Notes: a model not told the origin generated them from the sequence alone. DNA of 64,000 nt from 66-474 sp035695065 (GCA_035695065.1 DASSEW010000076.1:1-64000), one strand, 5' to 3'; positions 55,144-63,716 are shown, counted from the stretch's first letter. Numbers and translations: made by a program.

Positions 55144-56262
55144 GTGGCACGCGCCGATTCCGCAGCGCTTTACCTGGGGCTGATCTCAGGCACCAGCATG
55201 GACGGCATCGATGCCGTCCTCGCCTCGTTCGAACCCGCGCCGCGCTTGCATGGCGCTCTGACGCAGCCGTATCCCGATAACTTGCGCGCACGCCTGCTGG
55301 AACTTGCGCAGGGCGATGGCGCAACCACGCTGGACGAAGTCGGCGCGCTGGATGCCCGGATCGCGGAATGCTTTGCGCAAGCCGCGCTGGCACTGCTCGA
55401 ACGGTCCGACGTGACATCGAACGATGTCCGCGCGATCGGCTCGCACGGACAGACGCTGCGCCATCGTCCGAAAGCCACGCCGCGCTTCACGATGCAACTG
55501 GGCGACCCGAGCCTGATCGCCGAGCGCACCGGCGTCACCACCGTTGCGGATTTCCGCCGCGCCGATTTCGCCGCGGGCGGCGAGGGCGCGCCGCTGCTGC
55601 CGATCTTCCATGCCGCGTTGTTCGCACGTGCCGGTGAAGTGCGCTGCGTGCTGAACCTCGGCGGCATCGCCAATCTCACCGTGCTCCGCGCCGACGGTTC
55701 GGTGCTCGGCTTCGACATCGGCCCGGCAAACGGTTTGCTGGACGCGTGGTGCGCACTGCACACCGGCGCAGCTTTCGATCGCGACGGCGCCTTCGCCGCG
55801 CGCGGGCAGGTGGATCATGCGCTGCTGGAACGATTGCTCGACGAGGATTATTTCCGTGCCGCGCCTCCCAAGAGCACCGGCCGCGAGCAGTTCCATCTCG
55901 ACTGGCTACGCGCACGGCTCGATGCAGAGGCGAAACCCGAAGACGTGCAGGCCACGCTGGTCGAGCTGACGGCACGCAGCGTGGCCGACGCGGTGCGCGC
56001 GCATGCGCAAGACGCGCGCGAACTGCTGGCCTGCGGCGGCGGCACCCACAATCCGCTGTTGATGCACGCGCTGCAAAGTTCGTTGGCGCCCCTGCCGGTA
56101 CGCAGCACCGCCGAGCGTGGCGTCGATCCCGATTACGTGGAAGCGACGGCGTTTGCCTGGCTCGCCCGCGAGCGGCTGCACGGCCGGCCCGGCAACCTGC
56201 CCAGCGTCACCGGTGCCAAGGGATCGCGCGTGCTGGGCGGCGTTTACGAAAAGCCGGTCTGA
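55144..56262 (+). CDS. anmK: Anhydro-N-acetylmuramic acid kinase
   Basis: AnmK opens and phosphorylates 1,6-anhydro-MurNAc to MurNAc-6-phosphate in peptidoglycan recycling. The 372-residue protein starts at GTG 55144 and has the ATP-binding GLISGTSMDGIDAV motif at the N-terminus, SHGQTLRH, VADFRRADFAAGGEGAPL and the C-terminal CGGGTHNPLLM block. An AmpG-like permease gene, the importer of the anhydromuropeptides, lies just downstream on the other strand. Confidence 0.95.
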   Translation: MARADSAALYLGLISGTSMDGIDAVLASFEPAPRLHGALTQPYPDNLRARLLELAQGDGATTLDEVGALDARIAECFAQAALALLERSDVTSNDVRAIGSHGQTLRHRPKATPRFTMQLGDPSLIAERTGVTTVADFRRADFAAGGEGAPLLPIFHAALFARAGEVRCVLNLGGIANLTVLRADGSVLGFDIGPANGLLDAWCALHTGAAFDRDGAFAARGQVDHALLERLLDEDYFRAAPPKSTGREQFHLDWLRARLDAEAKPEDVQATLVELTARSVADAVRAHAQDARELLACGGGTHNPLLMHALQSSLAPLPVRSTAERGVDPDYVEATAFAWLARERLHGRPGNLPSVTGAKGSRVLGGVYEKPV

Positions 56263-56307
56263 CGCCGGAATCGAATCGGGCAGTTGCCGGGCGGGAACTG
56301 CACGCCT

Positions 56308-56592
56308 TCAACCCGGCTTGTCCCATTCCGTCGCGGCTGAATTCGGCAGCGGCGTGCCCGCGGGCACTTCATCCAGCGCGCGCAGCGCCTCGTGCAGGAA
56401 GGCCGCCTCTTCGGAATTCCAGTCCGAGGCCGTCAGCTCTACCGTGTCCGGCGCCTGCACCGGGATCGCGGGCGGCAGGAATTCGTGCAGCACCTGCGCG
56501 ACCAGCGCCTCCACGCTGCTGCCGCGCTTCAACGCGACCGTGCGCAGGCGCTCCAGCAATGCTTCATCGAGGTGCAGGGTGATTTCGGCCAA
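56308..56592 (-). CDS. Small ribbon-helix-helix-like protein (antitoxin-type)
   Basis: The 94-residue protein starts at TTG 56592 (no internal ATG or GTG is a better choice), with GGGAACGA upstream. The first 45 residues (EITLHLDEALLERLRTVAL, then VEALVAQVLHEFL) fit a short strand and two helices as in CopG/Arc-type DNA-binding proteins. The tail is acidic and Pro-rich. No toxin gene is adjacent. It may be a free regulator or an orphan antitoxin. Confidence 0.6.
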   Translation of the reverse strand: MAEITLHLDEALLERLRTVALKRGSSVEALVAQVLHEFLPPAIPVQAPDTVELTASDWNSEEAAFLHEALRALDEVPAGTPLPNSAATEWDKPG

Positions 56593-56637
56593 CGTTCGTT
56601 CCCGTCCGGGTGACGCGGAATTACGGTAACACGTCGA

Positions 56638-57942
56638 TCATCCCGCAGGCTGCCCGCCGTCGTCGTGCAAACGTGACCACAACCACAGCATCAGCACCAC
56701 CGCCGGCGCGACCGCCAGCACGGTCAGCACGAAATAGAACCCGTAGCCGGTCGCCATCACGATGCCGCCGGCGAAGAAGCCCATCACCTTGCCGGGCAGG
56801 TTCACCATCGAGCTCAGCAACGAATACTGCGTGGCGGTGTGCTGGCGGTTCACCAGCGAGGACAGGAACGCGACTGTCGGCGGACCGAGGAAGCCGAGCG
56901 TGAAGTTCTCACCGGAGATCACCATGGTCAGCGTGGCCAGGCTGCCATGATGCGCGATCAGCAACAGGTACAGCAGGTTGCTGCAGCCGCAGGCGATGAT
57001 CGCCACCAACAGGCTCGGCTTGATGCCGAAGCGCGCCACCGCCGCACCGCCGACGAACACGCCGACGATGCCGATCCACACGCCATAAATCTTGGTGATC
57101 GTGCCGATCGCGGTCAGGCTGAAGCCCATGTCTCGATAGAACGGGCTCATGATGCCGCCGATGGTGGCCTGCTCGGGAATCTTGAACAGCAGGATGAACA
57201 GCAGTGCAAGCAGGGCGAGCTTCACGCCATAGCGGCGGAAGAAATCGGCGAACGGATCCACCACCCCGTTACGCATCGCGTCCCGCCAACGCCGCGGCGA
57301 GTGGCGATGGACCTGGGGCTCGCGCGCGATCAGGTTGGCGACGATCGGGATCAACATCGCCGCAGCCATCACCACGTACACCCAGCTCCACACCATGTGA
57401 TCGGCCATGATCAGGGCGAACGCCCCCGCCAGCATCAGGCCAATGCGATAGCCCAGCGAATAGGTCGCAACCAGCGCGCCCTGCTGGTCCATCGGCGCGA
57501 TCTCGATGCGATACGCATCCACCGCGATGTCCTGGGTGGCGCCGAAGAACGCGACCGCCAACGTTGCCACGATGAAGGCGTCCAGTTGCGCAGGCGTCAG
57601 CCATGCCATCGCCAGCAGCCCGCCGAGCACACCCAATTGCGCCAGCAGCAGCCAGCCGCGGCGCTGACCTAGCCTGCGCAAGCCCGGCAGGCGCCAGTGG
57701 TCCAGCAGAGGCGCCCACAGGAATTTGAACACGTAGGTCATGCCGGCGCTGGCGATCATGGTGATGTCGCGCAGCACGATGTGTTCGGATTTCAGCCAGT
57801 ACGCCAGCGTGCCCGCGACCAGCAGGAACGGCAAGCCCGACGAGAAGCCGAAGAAACACATCGTCCACGCCGCCGGCTGCGTGAACGCTCGCCAGACCGA
57901 AGGCTTGGCCGGCTTGGGGGCAGGCACGGCGGTCGCGCTCAT
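56638..57942 (-). CDS. ampG: AmpG-like muropeptide MFS permease
   Basis: The 434-residue protein has about 12 membrane segments and AmpG-family motifs: FFGFSSGLPFLLV at the N-terminus, FKFLWAPLLDHW in the loop after helix 2, ATQDIAVDAYRIE in helix 4 and GGIMSPFYRDMGFSLTAIG in the middle. AmpG brings GlcNAc-anhydroMurNAc-peptides from periplasm to cytoplasm. Its ATG overlaps the exonuclease stop by 2 bases. It sits close to anmK, the next-but-one step of recycling, and probably works with it. Confidence 0.9.
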   Translation of the reverse strand: MSATAVPAPKPAKPSVWRAFTQPAAWTMCFFGFSSGLPFLLVAGTLAYWLKSEHIVLRDITMIASAGMTYVFKFLWAPLLDHWRLPGLRRLGQRRGWLLLAQLGVLGGLLAMAWLTPAQLDAFIVATLAVAFFGATQDIAVDAYRIEIAPMDQQGALVATYSLGYRIGLMLAGAFALIMADHMVWSWVYVVMAAAMLIPIVANLIAREPQVHRHSPRRWRDAMRNGVVDPFADFFRRYGVKLALLALLFILLFKIPEQATIGGIMSPFYRDMGFSLTAIGTITKIYGVWIGIVGVFVGGAAVARFGIKPSLLVAIIACGCSNLLYLLLIAHHGSLATLTMVISGENFTLGFLGPPTVAFLSSLVNRQHTATQYSLLSSMVNLPGKVMGFFAGGIVMATGYGFYFVLTVLAVAPAVVLMLWLWSRLHDDGGQPAG

Positions 57943-58739
57943 GCGTATTCGACGGTAAACGGCGCGTGGTCGGAGAAACGCGGACTCGGCGCCACCGAAC
58001 ATGCGCGCACGCGTTGGGCCAGCGAAGGCGTGATGATCTGGTAATCGATCCGCCAACCGACGTTGTTGGCGCGCGCGGCACCGCGGTTCGACCACCAGGT
58101 GTATTCGTCCTTCGCATCCGGTTTGGCAACGCGGAACGCATCCATCCAGCCATGCTTCGGCGCGGGCGTGTCGTCGCCATGCGCATCGGCGAGCATGCCG
58201 TTGAGCCAGGCGCGCTCTGCCGGCAGGCAGCCGGAGTTCTTCTGGTTGGAAGTCCAGTTCCTGATGTCGTTGCGCGAACGCACGATGTTCCAGTCGCCGC
58301 ACAGGACGTAATCGCGGCCGCTCGCCAGCCATTCGTCGAAGATCGGCTTGATCCACTCCATGACCTCGAACTTGAAGCGCTGGCGCTCCTCGCCCGAAGA
58401 ACCCGATGGCACGTACAACGACACCACGCTCAGGTTGCCGAAGCGCGCTTCCAGATAGCGGCCCTCGTTGTCGAACGCATCCCAGCCGAGCGTGTTGCGG
58501 ACTTCGTCCGGCTCACGCTTCGCATAGATCGCCACGCCGCTGTAGCCCTTCTTCGTGGTGGCATCACGGTAGAAGCAGTGATGGCCGTCGGGCCGGAACA
58601 TCGGATCGGTCAACTGGCCTTCCTGCGCCTTGGTTTCCTGCAGGCACACGACGTCGGCGCTCTGCGCGCGCAACCAGTCGAAGAAGCCCTTGCTGGCGGC
58701 CGAGCGGATACCGTTGGCGTTGAAGGTGATGATTTTCAC
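57939..58739 (-). CDS. xth: Exodeoxyribonuclease III (AP endonuclease)
   Basis: The 266-residue enzyme cuts at abasic sites and degrades 3' ends. It begins at GTG 58739 with KIITFNANGIRS, the exact family N-terminus; the open frame upstream is the repeat region. Key residues are visible in CLQETKAQ (metal Glu), CGDWNIVRS (Asp/Asn), WWSNRG and the terminal FSDHAPFTVEY (catalytic His). The leader consists of heptameric repeats with no usual Shine-Dalgarno. Confidence 0.95.
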   Translation of the reverse strand: MKIITFNANGIRSAASKGFFDWLRAQSADVVCLQETKAQEGQLTDPMFRPDGHHCFYRDATTKKGYSGVAIYAKREPDEVRNTLGWDAFDNEGRYLEARFGNLSVVSLYVPSGSSGEERQRFKFEVMEWIKPIFDEWLASGRDYVLCGDWNIVRSRNDIRNWTSNQKNSGCLPAERAWLNGMLADAHGDDTPAPKHGWMDAFRVAKPDAKDEYTWWSNRGAARANNVGWRIDYQIITPSLAQRVRACSVAPSPRFSDHAPFTVEYA

Positions 58740-58875
58740 GAGCAGGGAGCAGGGCCGAGGGAGCAGGGCTGAGGGTAGCCGATAAGCGCATGGTGAACCA
58801 TGCGTTCGATCGGCGGTTCGGCATCGCAAAGGTGCTGCTCTATCATCTGCTCCCTGCTCCCTGCTCCCTGCTCCC
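58740..58875. repeat. Mirror heptad repeats at both ends of the xth-pyrE divergent spacer
   Basis: Four exact TGCTCCC units (58848-58875) end directly at the pyrE ATG. On the other side five heptads (58740-58774; three exact GAGCAGG, two degenerate) end directly at the xth GTG. The two arrays are reverse complements, so the spacer has a long imperfect inverted repeat, and both genes read the same heptads just before their starts. Confidence 0.9.
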
Positions 58876-59520
58876 ATGCTCAAATCCCACCAACGCACTT
58901 TCCTCGACCTCGCCATTGAGCGTGGCGTATTGCGCTTCGGCGAGTTCACGCTGAAATCGGGGCGGGCGAGTCCGTATTTCTTCAACCTGGGGCGCATGGA
59001 TTCGGGCGCGGCGCTCGCGACGATCGGCGACGCCTATGCCGCCGCCGCGGTGCAGTCGGGTGTGTCATTCGACGTGCTGTTCGGCCCGGCGTACAAGGGC
59101 ATCCCGCTCGCCGCCGCGTGTGCAATCGCGCTGGCGCGTGTGCACGGCCGCGACCTGCCGTGGGCGTACAACCGCAAGGAAGCCAAGGACCACGGCGAGG
59201 GCGGCGTGCTGGTCGGCGCGCCCCTGCAAGGCCGCGTGCTGATCGTGGACGACGTGATCACCGCCGGCACCGCGGTGCGCGAATCGCTCGCGATCATCCG
59301 CGACGCCGGCGCGCAGCCGGCCGGCGTGCTGGTGGCACTGGATCGCCAGGAGCGCGGCAGCGGCGCGTTGTCGGCCACCCAGGAACTGACTGCCGAGCAC
59401 GGCATCCCGGTGATCGCGATCGTGGGTCTGGACGACGTCATGGATTACGCGGGCGGGCGGCCGGAGCTGGCCGCCCAGCGCGAACGCATGGCGGCCTATC
59501 GCGCCCGATACGGCGTCTGA
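58876..59520 (+). CDS. pyrE: Orotate phosphoribosyltransferase
   Basis: PyrE joins orotate and PRPP to make OMP in pyrimidine synthesis. The 214-residue protein has the N-terminal FTLKSGRASPYFFN block, GPAYKGIPLA and the PRPP loop VLIVDDVITAGTAVRE, all intact. Its ATG follows a polypyrimidine heptad array rather than a Shine-Dalgarno, which is unusual for an essential biosynthetic gene. Confidence 0.96.
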   Translation: MLKSHQRTFLDLAIERGVLRFGEFTLKSGRASPYFFNLGRMDSGAALATIGDAYAAAAVQSGVSFDVLFGPAYKGIPLAAACAIALARVHGRDLPWAYNRKEAKDHGEGGVLVGAPLQGRVLIVDDVITAGTAVRESLAIIRDAGAQPAGVLVALDRQERGSGALSATQELTAEHGIPVIAIVGLDDVMDYAGGRPELAAQRERMAAYRARYGV

Positions 59521-59582
59521 ACGGGGCGAACCACGCGCCAAAGCCCTGACGCGGCTCGCAACTTGCAAGGCTTGCAGCGACC

Positions 59583-59588
59583 TATACT
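59583..59588 (+). promoter_or_regulatory. Possible -10 box of the DUF4124 gene
   Basis: TATACT lies 22 bases before the ATG. The nearest -35-like element, TTGCAA at 59563-59568, leaves only 14 bases between them, which is short, so the promoter is tentative. Confidence 0.3.
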
Positions 59589-59610
59589 CGCGTCAGCCCG
59601 GAGTCCGCTC

Positions 59611-60261
59611 ATGCGCCTTGCCCTGCTGTCCGCCTCGTTTGCCGCCCTGCTCTGCGTCGCCGCCGGCGCGGCTGCGGGCGACACCACGCCCACCACGCAT
59701 TACCGCTGGCACGATGCGCAGGGCGGGTTGCATTACAGCGACAGCATCCCGCCGGACGCCGTGCACCTTGGCTACGACATCGTCGACGACAACGGCCTGC
59801 TGGTGCGCCACGTCAACCGCGAGATGACGCCGGCCGAACGCGCGGCGGCGGATGCCGAAGCGGCGCGCGCCGCGGCAGCCAAGCGGATGGCCGACCAGCA
59901 GGCGCTCGCCGATCGGCAGTTGCTGGCGGCGTATCCCAACGAGGCCGAATTGCGCGAAACGCACCAGGCCCGGCTGGCGCAGATGCAGCAGAACATCGAT
60001 ACCACCCAGTCGAACCTGCGCAGCCAGGAGCAGAACCTCGCCGAGCTGCTGGCGCACGCGGCGGATCTGGAGCGCAGCGGCAAGCCGGTGCCGGCGGAGC
60101 TGCGCACGCGGCTGGCCGACCAGCGCAAGAACGTGGCCGACGAACGCAACGAAGTCGCGCACCTTCAGAGCGAGCGCGCAGCGACCGCGAAAACGCAGGA
60201 AGCGGAGTTGCAGCGTTACCGCACGCTCAGCGCCAAGGCGCAGGCGAGCACGGGCAACTGA
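59611..60261 (+). CDS. Periplasmic DUF4124 protein with coiled coil
   Basis: From ATG 59611 (GGAG upstream) the 216-residue product has a signal peptide ending around AAGAAAG and a DUF4124 segment (HYRWHDAQGGLHYSDSIPP). From residue about 75 onward it is charged and heptad-like, rich in Ala, Glu, Gln and Arg, indicating a long coiled coil. DUF4124 proteins are periplasmic and poorly understood. Confidence 0.8.
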   Translation: MRLALLSASFAALLCVAAGAAAGDTTPTTHYRWHDAQGGLHYSDSIPPDAVHLGYDIVDDNGLLVRHVNREMTPAERAAADAEAARAAAAKRMADQQALADRQLLAAYPNEAELRETHQARLAQMQQNIDTTQSNLRSQEQNLAELLAHAADLERSGKPVPAELRTRLADQRKNVADERNEVAHLQSERAATAKTQEAELQRYRTLSAKAQASTGN

Positions 60262-60531
60262 TCAAGCGGCCTTTTGCTGCTGGATGTATTCCGCCAGCGC
60301 GCGCAGCGAACCGAAGATGCGGCGGTTGTCCGGATTGTCCGAGCGCAGCTGGAAACCATAGCGCTTGGAAATCGCCAGCGAGAGTTCCAGCGCGTCGATC
60401 GAATCCAGACCGAGCTCGCCGCCGAACAGCGGCGCTTCGGGTGCGATCTGGTCGGCCGAAACGCCTTCCAGATTGAGATTGGTGACGATCAGTTCGGCGA
60501 GTTCGCGTTCTGCAGCAGTCTGTTCGGTCAT
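60262..60531 (-). CDS. Discrete acyl carrier protein (aryl-polyene/xanthomonadin type)
   Basis: The 89-residue protein has the phosphopantetheine site Ser44 in LGLDSIDALEL and a typical four-helix ACP pattern. It is not the housekeeping fatty-acid ACP, whose gene lies in a fab cluster. Discrete ACPs like this carry the aryl starter in xanthomonadin and aryl-polyene synthesis. Its divergent neighbour is a chorismatase that would make 3- or 4-hydroxybenzoate, consistent with that role. Confidence 0.85.
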   Translation of the reverse strand: MTEQTAAERELAELIVTNLNLEGVSADQIAPEAPLFGGELGLDSIDALELSLAISKRYGFQLRSDNPDNRRIFGSLRALAEYIQQQKAA

Positions 60532-60648
60532 GGTATTTCAAGCGGCGCGCCGCTCCCCAGCGGCCGTGCAGTGTAACATAGCGGGCTTTTAGCAGGCTTT
60601 CGAAACGATGTTTCACCTCGCAATTTTCCAGCACGAGCGCACCTGGCG

Positions 60649-61608
60649 GTGAGCGCGCCAACGCTTGCGCGCCTGTCGGTCCGTTACGTGGAATCGGGCG
60701 ATGTTCCGGATCAGGCGCTGGCCTCGCTGGGCTTCGGCAAGCTCGTGCCCGGGGGCGATCCGCGCCGCCTGTGCGTGCCGTTGCCGGTACTCGCGCCCGC
60801 TTCATTGCACGAGCAGTGGCACGTCGATGCCGAAGTTACCTGTGGCCATGAGGGCAGGTTGCGCTGGTCCGCCGGCGGCGGCTGGCTGTTCGTCGCGCTG
60901 GAGCTGGACGAAGCGGAATGCGGCGGCATCGAGGCTGCGGCCGAGCAGGCGTATCGGGAATTGTGCGGGTTCGTGGCAGGGCGCGCGGAGCGGCACCTGC
61001 TGCGCATCTGGAATTACCTGCATGCGATCAACGAAGGCGACGGCGACGGCGAACGCTATCGCCGCTTCTGCATGGGACGTGCGCGCGGGCTCGCGGCGCG
61101 TGGTATCGAGCGTTATCCCGCCGCCACCGCGATCGGCCAGCACCTCGCGCCGGGCGTATTGCAGGTTTACGCGCTGTGCGCGACGCAACCGGGCGAGGCG
61201 CTGGAGAATCCGCGCCAGGTCAGTGCGTGGCGTTATCCGCGTGAATACGGACCGACACCGCCGAGCTTCGCGCGCGCCATGAAACTCCCGGATGGCGGCC
61301 TCGCCATTTCCGGCACCGCCGCGGTGGTCGGTCATGCATCGCGTCATGATCGCGACCTTGCGGCGCAGGTCGCCGAAACCTGCGTCAACCTGCGCGCGCT
61401 GCTGGATGCTGCGGCGCTCGCGGATTTCGACGCGACTTCGCCGCTGAAGATTTACCTGCGCCACGCGGAAGACGCGCAGGCGGTGCAGGCCGCGCTCGCG
61501 CAGCACCTGGACCCCGGCGTGCCGCGACTGGTCCTGCATGGCGACATCTGCCGCCGCGAATTGCTGGTCGAGATTGATGGATGGCGCTTCGCGCAGGGCG
61601 GGTCCTGA
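60649..61608 (+). CDS. xanB2: Chorismatase of the FkbO/Hyg5/XanB2 family
   Basis: The 319-residue protein starts at GTG 60649. It matches the chorismatase family by RIWNYLHAINE, ERYRRFCMGRARGL, YPAATAIG, NPRQVSAWRYPREYGP, the ISGTAAVVGHASRH segment and C-terminal EIDGW with the conserved Glu308. XanB2 of Xanthomonas converts chorismate to 3- and 4-hydroxybenzoate for xanthomonadin pigment, ubiquinone and signalling; the product ratio cannot be told from this sequence. Divergent from the ACP gene by 117 bases. The last codons lie inside a palindromic repeat, so the C-terminus may be altered. Confidence 0.85.
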   Translation: MSAPTLARLSVRYVESGDVPDQALASLGFGKLVPGGDPRRLCVPLPVLAPASLHEQWHVDAEVTCGHEGRLRWSAGGGWLFVALELDEAECGGIEAAAEQAYRELCGFVAGRAERHLLRIWNYLHAINEGDGDGERYRRFCMGRARGLAARGIERYPAATAIGQHLAPGVLQVYALCATQPGEALENPRQVSAWRYPREYGPTPPSFARAMKLPDGGLAISGTAAVVGHASRHDRDLAAQVAETCVNLRALLDAAALADFDATSPLKIYLRHAEDAQAVQAALAQHLDPGVPRLVLHGDICRRELLVEIDGWRFAQGGS

Positions 61609-61646
61609 CCCACCGATGGCGAGGGCGGCGGGCCAGCGCCCGCCCC
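61595..61646. repeat. Two-hairpin repeat spanning the chorismatase stop
   Basis: Hairpin 1 (61600-61604/61607-61611) includes the TGA of the chorismatase gene; hairpin 2 (61627-61633/61638-61644) follows. It separates that gene from the convergent glmU and may terminate transcription on both strands. Confidence 0.7.
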
Positions 61647-61650
61647 TGCA

Positions 61651-63021
61651 TCAGTTTCCGTTCTTCTTTGGCTTCTGCCATCCCGGCAACGTGACCTGGC
61701 GAGCGCGTGCCACGGTGAGTTCGCCGGCGGGCGCGTCGTTGCTGATCGTTGAGCCGGCGCCGATCGTGGCCTGGGCGCCGACCGTCACCGGCGCCACCAG
61801 CGCGGTGTTGGAGCCGATGAACGCACCGTCCTCGATGCGGGTCACGTGCTTGTGCGCGCCGTCGTAATTGCAGGTGATGGTGCCGGCGCCGATGTTGACG
61901 TGCGCGCCTACCATCGCGTCACCGAGGTAGGTGAGGTGATTGGCCTTGGAGCCCTCGCCCAGCCGCGACTGCTTGGTTTCGACGAAGTTGCCCACGTGCG
62001 CGCCGGCATCCAGCTCGGTGCCGGGGCGCAGTCGCGCGAACGGGCCGATCCGGCACGCGCCGTGCGTGGTGACGCCGTCCAGGTCGCAGTGCGCCAGCAC
62101 TTCGGTGCCGGCGGCGAGGCACACGTTGCGCAAGCGGCAGAACGGGCCGATCTTCACGCCGTCGCCCAGCGTGACTTCGCCTTCGAGGATCACGTCCACG
62201 TCGATCTCGACGTCCTGCCCGTGGCTGACATGACCGCGCGGATCGAAACGCGCCGGATCATTGATGCGCAATCCCGCCAGCGCCAGTTCGCGCGCATGCC
62301 GCGCGCGCAGGTAGCCTTCCAGCTGCGCGAGCTGCCAGGCGTCGTTCGCACCGAAAGCCTCGATCGGATCGCCGGTCGGGATCGCCTGCGCGGGATGATC
62401 CTCCTCCGCGGCTTGGGCGAAGATGTCGGTGAGATAGAGCTCGCGCTGGGCATTGTCGTCGGACAGATTGCCGACCCACACGCGCAGCCGGCCGGAATCC
62501 GCCGCCAGCACGCCGGTGTTGACGGTGCGCACCGCGCGCTGCTCGGCGCCGGCATCGCGCTCCTCGACCACCGCGCGCACGCGTCCCAGGCCATCGCGCA
62601 ACACGCGGCCGTAGCCGGATGGGTCGGCCAGGTCGGCGGTCAGCAGCGCCAGCGACGCCTCCGCCGCGACCAGTGAGCGCAAGGTGTCGGCGCGCAGCAA
62701 CGGCACGTCGCCGTACAGGACCAATACGCGCACGCGCTCGGGCACATTCGCCAACGCGAGCCGCACCGCATCCCCGGTGCCGCGCTGCTCGGGCTGGTGC
62801 ACCCAGCTGACGTCGCGCGCTTCGGCAAACGCTTCGCGCACCTGCTCGCCGCGATGGCCATGCACCACGTGGATGGCGTCGGGGCGCAGCAGCCGCGCGG
62901 TTTCCAGCACATGCGCCAGCAGCGGCCGACCGGCCAGTGGCAGCAGCACTTTCGGCAACGCGGACTTCATGCGCTTGCCCTCGCCTGCCGCGAGGATGAT
63001 CACGTGCAGCGGTTCGCTCAT
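61651..63021 (-). CDS. glmU: Bifunctional UDP-N-acetylglucosamine pyrophosphorylase / glucosamine-1-phosphate acetyltransferase
   Basis: GlmU acetylates glucosamine-1-phosphate and makes UDP-GlcNAc. The 456-residue protein (ATG 63021, GGGGAGAGG upstream) has the N-terminal uridyltransferase loop AAGEGKRMKS with GTGDAV and YGDVPLL, and a C-terminal left-handed beta-helix with TYLGDAMVGAHVNIGAG and CNYDGAHKH (catalytic His). It lies downstream of atpC but is separated from it by a terminator. Confidence 0.97.
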   Translation of the reverse strand: MSEPLHVIILAAGEGKRMKSALPKVLLPLAGRPLLAHVLETARLLRPDAIHVVHGHRGEQVREAFAEARDVSWVHQPEQRGTGDAVRLALANVPERVRVLVLYGDVPLLRADTLRSLVAAEASLALLTADLADPSGYGRVLRDGLGRVRAVVEERDAGAEQRAVRTVNTGVLAADSGRLRVWVGNLSDDNAQRELYLTDIFAQAAEEDHPAQAIPTGDPIEAFGANDAWQLAQLEGYLRARHARELALAGLRINDPARFDPRGHVSHGQDVEIDVDVILEGEVTLGDGVKIGPFCRLRNVCLAAGTEVLAHCDLDGVTTHGACRIGPFARLRPGTELDAGAHVGNFVETKQSRLGEGSKANHLTYLGDAMVGAHVNIGAGTITCNYDGAHKHVTRIEDGAFIGSNTALVAPVTVGAQATIGAGSTISNDAPAGELTVARARQVTLPGWQKPKKNGN

Positions 63022-63128
63022 GCGCCCTCTCCCCGGAGTCGCGCAAACATACCTGAAAGTCTGTATGGCGGGAATGAAGCCGGATTCGCGGATACGCGAA
63101 GAGGCATTCGAGCGCGACCATCCAGACA

Positions 63129-63152
63129 AAAACGCCGCGCGGCCGGCGTTTT
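63129..63152 (-). terminator. Terminator of the atp operon
   Basis: A 9-base stem (AAAACGCCG 63129-63137 with 63144-63152) whose minus-strand reading ends in GCGTTTTTG. It lies 20 bases past the atpC stop and before glmU. Confidence 0.85.
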
Positions 63153-63171
63153 CACGGCAATGAGCAAGCGC

Positions 63172-63597
63172 TCAGTGGGCGAGATTCTTGCGCAGGCGCT
63201 CCAGCGCCTGCAGCTGCGCCGCAGCCTGGATCAATTGCTGCTGCGCTTCGGCCACGGTCTTGGCATCACCGCGGTTGGCCAGCACGCGTTCGGCTTCTTC
63301 CTTGGCGCGCTTGGCGGAAGCCTCGTCGATGTCGTGCGCGCGCAGCGCGGTGTCGGCCAGTACGGTCACCACGCTCGGCTGCACTTCCAGGATGCCGCCG
63401 GACACGTAGTAAGGATGACGCTCGCCCTTGTCGTCGATCACCTCGACCGCGCCGGGTTTCAGCAGCGTGATCAGCGGCGCGTGCCGCGGCGCGATGCCAA
63501 GCTCGCCGCTGATGCCGGTGGCGATGACCATGCTGGCCTCGCCGTGGAAGATCTCGGCTTCGGCACTGACGATGTCGCAACGGATGGTGGATGCCAT
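63172..63597 (-). CDS. atpC: ATP synthase F1 epsilon subunit
   Basis: The 141-residue subunit forms part of the central stalk and inhibits ATP hydrolysis. The N-terminal beta-sandwich (IRCDIVSAEAEIFHG, GELGIAPRHAPLITLLKPG) and C-terminal helical hairpin are present. It is the last gene of the atp operon and follows atpD after about 120 bases that hold short repeats. Confidence 0.97.
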   Translation of the reverse strand: MASTIRCDIVSAEAEIFHGEASMVIATGISGELGIAPRHAPLITLLKPGAVEVIDDKGERHPYYVSGGILEVQPSVVTVLADTALRAHDIDEASAKRAKEEAERVLANRGDAKTVAEAQQQLIQAAAQLQALERLRKNLAH

Positions 63598-63627
63598 ATC
63601 AAGTCCGACTACTGTTCCTGAATTGTG

Positions 63628-63716
63628 AGCGGTGATTGGTGAGCGGTGCGCGGAGAATCAAGAGCGCGAGATTCGGCTTTCGCCGCTCACCGCTGACCGC
63701 TTCTCCGCTCACTGCA
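63628..63716. repeat. Inverted short repeats in the atpD-atpC spacer
   Basis: Copies of GTGAGCGGT run on the left half (63628-63655) and the complement CCGCTCACCGCT on the right half (63687-63716), giving an imperfect inverted repeat between two operon genes. It may form an mRNA hairpin that tunes atpC expression or stability. Confidence 0.7.

Noticed and set aside
56308..56592. A toxin-antitoxin pair at the ribbon-helix-helix gene.
   Set aside because: Only the antitoxin-like protein is present; the flanking genes are anmK and ampG, and no small toxin frame is seen.
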